Of a DNA stretch of 64,000 nt, positions 27,976 through 38,400 are shown one piece after another. Positions within the stretch are counted from its first letter, which is position 1. Every line of letters starts with the position of its first letter. Position numbers and translations under genes: made by a program. A model generated the notes under the pieces. It saw only the letters and a list, made by a program, of their open reading frames with translations, had not been told where the DNA came from and did no database searches. The DNA lies in NCBI GenBank assembly GCA_029964075.1, contig CM057135.1:30493366-30557365 (forward strand). Reading direction: 5' to 3'. Source of the DNA: Patiria pectinifera. Lineage: Eukaryota; Echinodermata; Asteroidea; Valvatida; Asterinidae.

Positions 27976-28500
27976 AGGGAATGTACATCATTGGCTTTTG
28001 CTGTAGTTTTCAGAAATGAACTATTTGAGGGGTTAGTATAATAGATCAAATACTGTTACACTGACAAGTTTGAAGTTTTGTGTTCGAAAATGCCGGATAA
28101 TACCAAGAAAAACAAATATGTTCAAGTAGTCTGGTTCCCTGACTCCACTAAAGATGAAATAAATCAATTTATTGATGCCCGAAAATTGTAAGGTAAGGAA
28201 ACCAGTCTAGCTGGCCTGCACCCGTTCATGAAGATGTAACCAATAGCAAACAAAATTTGGACTGAAAAAAGGGTAAATTTGGAGCAGTAGTTGAAAAATA
28301 GTTAGGTTTTTCCAACGGTGGTCGGCCGACCACCGTAGGAAATTTATACAAAATACCACTTTTCTTGAAAATTACTTCACACCAGGTGCCATAATTTTAC
28401 AGGATGCTTTAGACTTTCATTTACCAACATCCTATTAAGGTATTTCGTAAAAAATTGGTAGTTTTGTTTTTCCAATGTTTGCAAATGTTGTATATTCCCT
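27976..28500 (-). mobile_element. TTAA-flanked 525-bp miniature element, copy 1
   Basis: The element is bounded by TTAA at 27972-27975 and 28501-28504 and has termini AGGGAATGTACATC and (inverse) AGGGAATATACAAC. It is the reverse complement of the copy at 47765-48278 over its whole length. TTAA duplication suggests a piggyBac-like source, although AGGG termini are not the usual CCC start. A central long palindrome (around 28309-28335) with GGTCGGCCGACC is the best-conserved internal feature. No transposase. Confidence 0.8.
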
Positions 28501-28504
28501 TTAA

Positions 28505-29099
28505 GGTCTTTAAATGTAAAAGCCCCAAATGTACATTTACATAAAAAAAATCCACCACGCATTCATAAAATTAAAATCTGTAGAAACAGATACAAACACA
28601 CTAGCTGACTAGCATGACTAGGCTGTCTTGGGAGATAAAAGATTAGAAACATGACAAATTAAATGTTGATCTGAACACAAGACTAGTTAAGACAGCGTTA
28701 GCATTAGTGGCATTACTGAAAATCTTTAATCAATGGAGTGCCTGGGCTTGCGTGTACAACGCGCAACGTTACGTGATCTTCTCTCTCAGTTGCTGTGTTG
28801 TCGAGGCCTATCTCATCTGTCAAAATGGTTATCACAGCAAATGACCGGCAATGAATAATTGTGACTTGACAAAATTACATGACGGAACGAACAGATTCAC
28901 AGGAAAGACCACTCACCCTGAAGAATACAGAACTGGCATCAGAGTAGACAGATCGAAGAAAAATCCCGAAATCCAGAAGGGAATTTTGCTGAGGAAATCG
29001 GACAGAACTCAGCAAACCCGGCACAGCAAAGGAATAGGAGCGGCCTTTAAATCATATATGGCGCCCTCAAGTGGTCAAAGCTGCTGAATTACAAGCCTG
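28505..29099. other. Upstream region of the J1-like gene
   Basis: Contains a CpG-rich patch (GTACAACGCGCAACGTTACG near 28755) and GGCGCCCTCAAGTGG at 29060-29074. No coding segment is recognised. Confidence 0.4.
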
Positions 29100-29378
29100 T
29101 AAGTCAAAGCCTTTTTGATTGGTTTATCGCAAGAACCCCGTGTACTGGCGGCCAATAAAAATTACTGTTACTTTGTTAGTGGGATTTTCTTTCCATCCGG
29201 AATTTGCGCCCATGTGCATTGAGCTGTTTATTTGTGCAGATAGACGGTGCGTAAAGATCTATCTTTTCGGTTGAAAATTTCGCTGATATCATTGTTGTTC
29301 TGACCTGAGCGTGTCACGCATTTCACAGCATCTCATCTCCGATTTGTACAGTCCAGTGCAAGGGAAACAATCTGCAAA
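29100..29378 (+). promoter_or_regulatory. Probable promoter and 5' untranslated region of the J1-like gene
   Basis: The 280 bp before the start codon contain an inverted CCAAT box (GATTGG near 29118) and a direct CCAAT (near 29152), with no convincing TATA box. It is less repeat-rich than the DNA on either side. The transcription start cannot be placed from sequence alone, and an upstream non-coding exon is possible. Confidence 0.35.
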
Positions 29379-29442
29379 ATGAGTTCCGTTTCGAGCCGCG
29401 CTATCGGTGCGATTGTGGGAGGTTTTATTGCTGATGCTGCAG
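29379..29442 (+). CDS. J1-like gene, coding exon 1 (residues 1-21)
   Basis: The exon starts at the ATG in CAAAATGAG and encodes MSSVSSRAIGAIVGGFIADA plus one Ala, ending in phase 1 before the donor GTACGG. The peptide is the first helix of the ADPRH fold, with the conserved small-residue run and an Asp at residue 19. The next exon completes the split glycine codon and continues LPLHWIY, which confirms the junction across 18 kb. An ATG this close to the conserved helix is the expected start for the family. A transposon-like palindrome begins 22 nt after the exon end. Confidence 0.9.
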
Positions 29443-32400
29443 GTACGGTAGCACTAGCAGAGTTAGCCCCAAAATGTGGCCTATTTACTGGACTGCCTCC
29501 GTAAACATAGGCCACACACCGACCATGTACAAAAACGTGTCGACGGAGCCAAATTTTGATTTTCACATTTGGGCTTACTTTGTAGGTTTTTTTTGCTTTA
29601 GAAGCATTCTCACCCTCTATATAGGCTAATCAGAAAGTGCTGCCTTTTTCAGATGTCCATTTTTCGTGAAATTTCCAGATTCATTTTTACACGTTTTCGT
29701 ATCAAAATTTCAACATGAAATTTCACAAAAATTAGACATCTGAAAAAGGCAGCACTTTCTGATTAGCCTGTATAGAGGGTGAGAATGCTTCTAAAGCAAA
29801 AGAAACCTACAAAGTAAGCCTAAATGTGAAAATCAAAATTTGGCTCCGTCGACACGTTTTTGTACATGGTCGGTGTGTGGCCTATGTTCACGGAGGCAGT
29901 CCAGTAAATAGGCCACATTTATGGGGCTATAGCAGAGTAGGGATCTCGTGCATACAACACGAATTGAGTTCATTTCCTTTAGGTAGTGGATATTTTGCCG
30001 GAGGTAACGCCGGCAAACTAACGTTTACTAAAGGTTTGCCGGCGGCAATCCATATCAACAGAGGGCGCTGTACTCTTTAAGATAGGGCTGAATTATAACA
30101 TGTATTAAATTCCCACCAAAGTTGTGTAGCACAATCGGTGCAGTGGTTAAGCAATTGCTCTAGAGAGTGGGATGTCCCGAGTTCGAATCCTGATTCCCGC
30201 CACATTTTTAAGGTTTTTTTTCCCCATCCCCAAGTAAATATGAATATTCTTCTTTTATTATTTTAATATGTCTCAAACATTTTATTGCAGAGTATTACTT
30301 TTTCTTTTTAAGATTTGTGGCTCTGGAGGATTTTTTTTAAAGGGAAATAAAGTCCGAAATTATTAAATGGTCTGATTCCCATCTTGTAAATACAAAGTTA
30401 CAACGATAATATTGGCATGGAGCCAGACTAAAATTTGTCACCGGAAAATGTTTAAGTACAAAAAAAAGTAACTGCGCATGTTCAGTGCATATCCGGCAAA
30501 CTAACATTTACTGAAGGTTTGCCGTCTCCGGCAAAATATCCACTGCCTTTCTTTTATTTTATAGTCTATACTAGGGCCTACTCGCCACTCCCTCAAAACA
30601 GACTGGGTTCATTGCTTGAGCTACATGTAGTTGAAGCTTTCAGAAAATCACACACACTCAAATTTGTATCCTTGTGGAGACATTTCTTTGTTCTCGTGTA
30701 GTAAAGTTTTTGAGTTTCAAAGTGAAGTTTCAAAATGCTCTTATTTAAAGGGAAGATACAACATTTGCAAACATCACAAAACGAAATGATCAAATTGTCA
30801 CAAAATGCCATACTGGATTGTTAGGGAATGACAGTCTAAAGCATCCTGTAAAATCATGGCTCCTGGTGTGCTGACATTTTCAAGACAAATGGTATTTTTC
30901 CAACGCTGGTCGGCCGACCAGCGTTGGAGAAAACTGGCTTATATTCAAAAAGTGCTCCTAATTTTTCATAATTAGTTATTCCGCGCTTTCTTTGCAATTA
31001 GTTACACAACTGTGAAGTGGTACAAGCCTGCTAGACTGATTCTCTGACCTTACAATTCCACGAAGTCTATAAATTCTCCGTTTCATCTTAAGTGGGGTCA
31101 GGGAACCAGACTACAAGAACAGGAATGGTTTTCTTGTTTTTTTCCAGCATCTACAAGCCCCAAATGTGAAACAAGTCATTTTAACAATATTTGCATTAAC
31201 ATTGTGGGTGTTTTATTGTCAGTGATGTATTGATTCATTGATTTTTATTATTGTGGGTGAGAAAATGTAGCTTTAGAACAAAACAAAACAACAATTAAAG
31301 GTGTATGGAACTCCAAAGGGTGTTTTGAATGTTAGGATCCTTATTTTTAATCCCATGACATTGACATGTTGTATGGGAAAACATAAGCACGCTAAAATTA
31401 CAATATCCTTCTAAGAATTTATCAAGGAATGACGACATCCTGAAAATACATGTAGACATCCAAAATGCTGGATGCCTTCCTCCCTACTTGTAAATTTTGT
31501 AATACATTTATAGGAATAATGTACACATTATTCCAAATTGGTAATTTATATTTGTACGCATGTCACTTTTTTTGTCAGAATACTAGTAACATTAAAAGCT
31601 TGTGATGACAGAGGTAGGTAGACCACTATAGACGCCATGGGTAGACAGTAATCTGAATGGCAGGTCCCAGTGCCCCAATACAGCATTAACTTGGCTTCTA
31701 ATGGCACCATCAAAACCTCCCCTGATGCCAATAATGTGTCAGTTATTTCTTCCTATAATATTGCCTAATATTTCATCCTATACTAAATTGTTTGGGTTTT
31801 TCAATTTTTATTTTAGTCTTGGGACAAAAAAATCCAATCATTACAGGTATCCTGTTGGGCTTTACACTAGTCTTTATTTTCAACAAAGCATTGTCTGAAT
31901 TTGTCAGTGTCAGCCAGACCACAGTCCCCTAGGTGATTTGTCCCCATTTTGACCTTAGGCTTCACCATGACAATGCACTAACCTACTTTCTTCAGAGGTC
32001 CTGTAGTTTTGTCCTTTGGAAGTTGTCTATTGACCAGTTGCTTTGTAATTGACAGGTGATATGTGATTGACACTCTTGTATTTGTGGTCATTTGTTTGTT
32101 AGGTCAACACTGGTGCTAGCACCAGCTGGTGACCTGCATGGTTAGTGTATCAACTCCCGTTAGTCTTGGCCAAGTACAAACTAGTCAATCCTTATCAGTT
32201 TGAAGATGTTTCAAACTGTTGTTATAAATTACGTGTACGTTTTAGACTTCTGTGATGGTGTGCATATTATTATAATTATGAATACCAATGTATTCGTATT
32301 TATATTGTTTTTGCTTTTAACTGTTGTGGTAGAATTCATTTTAACCCCGATCCTCCCCAACCCAACCCATTTTAGGGCAATGTTATGGATTCAGGAATAT

Positions 32401-35400
32401 AGAGCATGCACGTTTGTCTAATGCAATTGATTTCTATTTATGGTAATTGGTTTTTGTACTTTGTAATATTCTGAGAAATTCATGACAATTCTTAACAAAA
32501 CCGTCTCTGAATATTTACTTGCAAGTTAATACATTTGAGCAAGAAAAAAATGCAATATCATTATGAAGTCCAAATTCTATCATGGAGCACAAAGCCTGTA
32601 CATGTACCTGTATATGCATGCCATTTAATCATCCTTGCAGTCTGTTCATAAGCATATATCTGATCTATACATGTAAATTGTATGCATGTGACATTCAACA
32701 ACCTTGGACCCATAATAACCCACACAATATGTTTCCATGGCAATGTATAGAATCCTAGGGTTGCCGGACTGTTTTGTGACGGAACGGGCCATGGGTATCG
32801 AACCATGACCAGACTTAAATGGCAATATGTATGCTCTGAACAGCCAGGGACGAACCGAACCACAAGACTCTTTTAGTCATCAAAACTTTTAAAGGGAGGT
32901 AGGCACTTTTAATAATGAAAAAAATGGTTGAATAAACCATTATCCCAATTGAAGAGGAGACAAAGAGAAGGCCAAAAAGGAAAGAGTGCCAAGCCTTACA
33001 ACTGTTTTTCATGGCAGCTAAACTGCTGCATGCACATGGCCAGGTCAACTGTTGAAAAGGCCTAGACAGATCCATCCCTGTGTTAATATATTTTGCACTT
33101 TTTTGAATATTTTTTGTTACATTAGTAAATGACATAAGTACCCCTTCATTATACATTTATTATGATCTGATCCATTCGAATTTTGTACACTTTTCCCGCC
33201 TCTCCCCACTTGACACCTGTGGACTCCTCCCCTCTCCCTGCCCTCCCCCTCCGCCCACACCTGGCCCCAGCTCACCCCATTTCGCTGCCAAAACCTTACA
33301 GATTGACTACTTGAATTTCTGCATTCAGACACTAATTTGTTTCTTGGTATGTGCCTTGCATAATAGATAAATGTCCATTTTAGTTTCTTCAGTAGAGTGC
33401 CCATCACACTGTCTGATTATTCAAACCCAATTTGACATGGCTTGGTGGATGTCAGTGGCGCCATGCAGCGTGGGCTTGTTTGCTTGCCTGCGTCTGTGCA
33501 TTGTCAATTGAATGCTTCCAGCAGGTGCTATTTAACTTGTTAATGACTGAGCCAACATCAAATATTCATGCACTTTACATCAGATAATATTATCGCAGTA
33601 CTTAATGCAACCCTCACTGTTTGAAATTGAATTCGTTCATTAGTGCTGACTCTGCTGTTGTGTCCCTGAAATTGTTCATTAGATAATTAATTCAGTTGGA
33701 TTCGTTAACTACAGAAGTGATTAAATAACAAGCCTTTACTTTTCTGTTTTTCTTTCACCAGATTATGATATTACAATATTTTTGGTACTTTTTAAGGTAG
33801 TTACATAAAATTGTAATTTAGCCGTTTGCTTATTTTGCTATAAACAGCAAGCCGTTTGTGTATTTTTACCAGGCAATTTTTAAAATATCAAAAATAGTAC
33901 AAAAAAGGCCCTTCACAACTGTTTCTGGAGCACATAATCTGTAGTTTACCTTTTGAATTTAAAAAAAATAATTTCAGTCTTTAAATTAAGGTTAGTATTT
34001 CTCCAGCAACTTCATCCATCGGGCAAAATACAAAAGAACTTTCTGCGAAGTGGCCAATTCCCAGTTTCAGTGCTAGTTCAAATCCCTCAGTCTAGTTCAA
34101 GTTCATGAACGGAGCCTCCTAAGTCCTCAGTGTGATTTTGGTCAGCAAAAGAATGTTGTGGCTTGCCTCCTGGCCTGAGATTTCTTCATGTGGGGTGACA
34201 TCAGTTGATGTTATTCATTGTGATCACAGTATGAAAGTAAACTGGTTATAACATTTGCCATTAAATGGTGAAAGGTAACCAACATATTTTTGTTTGTTGG
34301 TAATAGTTTTCTCAGTGTCTAAATTGACAACCCTGCTGCAAATGAATTCCGTTCCCTCACCCAGTTCATTGATTCCCCTTCTCTCCCAGACAGCGTCTTG
34401 CCGCTCATTGGCACAAGATGCTGCAGAATTATCCCCGGGCTCCGCTCCAAATGTCTCGGGGTGAAAATGGTATCAAATGCACAGCATTTCCATATCGAGT
34501 CTTCCCGCTTCCGTCGGAATGCAGGGAATTATGGATGTTGTCCCGTCTGAGTGGATTTAAAGCACTGCGCATCCTTGGTTTTGGTATATTGAAAGGTCTG
34601 GTTCAGCTTTTACATGGGTCGTGTTGCAGTGTGAATTTGAATCCTATCAAGAAGCGGTTAAAGAACTTAAGCATTACTGTTTATTAGTTCAAGGAAGGAA
34701 GGGGGTGGGGCCACATTTCCCTGAATTGCTGCTAAACTTTCCTTGTACAATTTTTGATAATTTACATGAATGCGTACTATGTAGAAATTCTAAATGTCAA
34801 AGGAAATTTGACAAGCACGAAAATGTACGATGTACCTGGCGAGAAATTGGTAAAGATGCATATATGCAGTTCTCAAATAGTAAAGACAAATTTGTCCCTC
34901 CAGGGTAATAGTGGAGCTGCTTAGGTCCATTTTTGGCCCAAATCGTGCACTTTGTGGTAAAAGCATGAAATCTGGCAAATGGGGTCAAAATGGGCTAGAA
35001 TTCATTTTAAGATCGGGACCCATCCTGGATCTTGCCCATTTTGGGGCGGAGCTTGATTTTTTTTTAAAGGGGGTGCAAACAATACAAACTCATAAAAACT
35101 GTATTTAACATCCATTTTCCTTGTTTTTCTATGGTTTGAAATAAACTTAAACATAAAATATAACATTCTAGCATTCGAACACCAGTTAATTTCCACCCAT
35201 TTTGTGGGCGTGGCCTAAATGTACAAAAGAGGCGGTATATATTAGCAGTTTGGTTCTAATATGGAAAACATTATTCGGTTTGGTAGTAAAATCCTGAAAA
35301 TTGGCAGGTCCAGTTAAAATGGGCTGAAAATAATTTTAAGAGGTGAACACATCTTGGATCTTGCACAATTTTGGGGGGCGGAGCTTGATTTTTCAAAAAG

Positions 35401-38400
35401 GGGAGTGCAAAAAAATAAAAAAAACTCAGAAAAACTGTATTTAACATCCATTTTTCTTTGTTCTTCATGCTTGAAATAAACTTAGACGTGAGAAATAACT
35501 TTATGAGAAATAACACGTTAAAATTGTGCAGCAGCAGGATTCCAGTCGAACCAGTGAGTTTGGTGGTTTGAGACATCATCTTACATTAAAAGTCATCATC
35601 TTACATTGCCGACGCGCATGGCGACGCGCATACCAGAAACCAGAGCCTTTTTTGGCCTAATAATCGTTTACTTCGTTTCGTATAAATAAAAAGGAGTAAA
35701 TGCTTTAGATTTCAAATATGCACTTGTCATTTACAAGGCTGGGTTATGGCAACCTTGAAATTATAAAGCAAAATAATTCTGCGCATAAACTACTGCATTT
35801 ATTAAAGTTCATAAAGTACAAATGATACCATATGTTTGTATGAATAAAGCATGGCATTTGCTTTTACTACCACTTTCGAAGCATTTACTCGCATCTGTAT
35901 GAATAAAAATTAAGCAAACACTTTTACTAAAAACCATTTGCTCTTGAGTAAATGGCCTGCAAAATGTAAAGCTTTACACGTTTATAAGTTTGCAGAAAAT
36001 AAAACTATCGTAACCGAAACGGAAAGCGGCACAGGGGAGGGTCACGTGCTGGAGGACCGATACAAAAAAAGCGCATCAAACGTGACGAACGCAATGCCGT
36101 TTACGTGCACAATGCGCTGTGCATCGGCACCCATGATCTACACGTGGATTGGGTTTTCAGTCCCTACCTGATTCCGTGGGTTTTCCCCAGACTATTCTTC
36201 TGGGGTTTTCCTCCCACCTCTAAAACTGTAATTTCTTCTCATTGTCTTCTCTCTACGTTTTTTTTTCGGGGTTTGCGAGCTACAGTGCCTGGGGCATGCA
36301 CTTTTGAGGATCCTTGGTTTCATTACCAGAAAAAAAAATTATTTATCGTTTACTTCGTTTCGTATGAATATAAAGGAGTAAATGCTTCAGATTTTAAATA
36401 TGCACTTGTCATTTACAAGGCTGGGTTGGGGCAACCTTGAAATTATAAAGTAAAATAATTCTGTGCATAAACTACTGCATTTATTAAAGTTCATAAAGTA
36501 CAAATGATACCATATGTTTGTATGAATAAAGCATGGCATTTGCTTTTACTACCACTTTCGAAGCATTTACTCGCATCTGTATGAATAAAAATTAAGCAAA
36601 CACTTTTACTAAAAACCATTTGCTCTTGAGTAAATGGCCTGCAAAATGTAAAGCTTTACACGTTTATAAGTTTGCAGAAAATAAAACTATCGTAACCGAA
36701 ACGGAAAGCGGCACAGGGGAGGGTCACGTGCTGGAGGACCGATACAAAAAAAGCGCATCAAACGTGACGAACGCAATGCCGTTTACGTGCACAATGCGCT
36801 GTGCATCGGCACCCATGATCTACACGTGGATTGGGTTTTCAGTCCCTACCTGATTCCGTGGGTTTTCCCCAGACTATTCTTCTGGGGTTTTCCTCCCACC
36901 TCTAAAACTGTAATTTCTTCTCATTGTCTTCTCTCTACGTTTTTTTTTCGGGGTTTGCGAGCTACAGTGCCTGGGGCATGCACTTTTGAGGATCCTTGGT
37001 TTCATTACCAGAAAAAAAAATTATTTATCGTTTACTTCATTTCGTATGAATATAAAGGAGTAAATGCTTCAGATTTTAAATATGCACTTGTCATTTACAA
37101 GGCTGGGTTGGGGCAACCTTGAAATTATAAAGTAAAATAATTCTGCGAAAAAAATTACTGCATTTAATAAAAGTTCATAAAGTACAAATGATACCATGTT
37201 TGTATGACTAAAACATGGCATTTGCTTTTGCTACCACTTTGAAGCATTTACTCGCATCTGTATGAATGAAAATTAAGCAAACACTTTTACTAAAAACCGT
37301 TTGCTAAATTCTGAAAATAATTACTTTTTACCTTTAAGCTTTTGCTACACTATAAACGTTTGCTTCGTTTCTTATGAATAAAACGGAGTAAATGCTTCAG
37401 ATTTCAAATATTTACTTGTCATATTACAAGGTTGGGTTGGGGCTACCTTGAAAATATAAATGCACATAATTCTGCGCAAAAATTACTGCATTTATTAATG
37501 TTAATTGCGAAAAAGTACAAATAATACCATACGGTAGTTCGTATGAATAAAAACTGGCATTTGCATTACTCCCATCTGTATGAATAAAAATTAAGCAAAG
37601 GCTTTTACTGAAAATCATTTGCTCTTGAGTAAATGGCCTGCAAAATGTAAGCTTTACACGTTTATAGGTTTGCAGAAAATAAAACTATCGTAACCGAAAC
37701 GGAAAGCGGCACTGGGGAGGGTCACGTGCTGGAGGACCGATACAAAAAAAGCACATCAAACATGACAAACGTAATGCCGTTTACGCGCACAATGCGCTGT
37801 GCATCAGCACCCATGGTCTACATGTCGATTGGGTTTTCAGTCCCTACCTGATTCTGTGGGTTTTCCCCAGACTATTCTTCTGGGGTTTTCCTCCCACCTC
37901 TAAAACTGTAAATTTTTGCTGGTAAAAACACAACTTTTCCATCGGTTAACTATGTTTACCATACACTGTAAAGATAAGTTTAAACGGTTGCAAGACTAAT
38001 TGTTGCCCTTTAGGGGTGGAGCTACATTTTAAGGTAGGCGGCTATAAAAAAAAATCATATCTAAATTGGTATGATTGTCTACAAGTAACTTACACAGGGT
38101 GAGTCAAAAAAAAGGAAACCCAAATGGCAGGACAATTTTTTTAATGAAGTTCTGCATGAAGCACTATCAAAATCAAGATATGAAAGCCCAATTTATAAGC
38201 TTTGTTTTAGTACAAGAATCATTCAAATCACTTATGTACTTTTTTAGTTACAGAATTTTAAACACAAACACTGTCTTAAAAGTTAATTCTATCATATCCC
38301 ACGAAAATCATGTTCAGGTCTCTCACGGTTGATTTTATATTGATTTTTAAAGATCAAATCTATTAATCTCTAACGAGACGTCACGTAACCCATTATGATG

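Noticed and set aside
32235-32400. Hydrophobic frame that resembles a membrane protein
   Set aside because: T- and AT-rich intron DNA gives hydrophobic translations by chance; no other support.
35938-36853. Identical 77-codon open frames at 35938-36171 and 36620-36853, and 111-codon frames next to them
   Set aside because: They are identical only because the 682-bp DNA units are recent tandem copies. The frames have no known motif and are not kept in the diverged copies C and D.
38095-38125. CACAGGGTGAGTCAAAAAAA as the terminus of a Tc1/mariner-like element
   Set aside because: No matching inverse terminus was found within several kilobases, so an element cannot be delimited.
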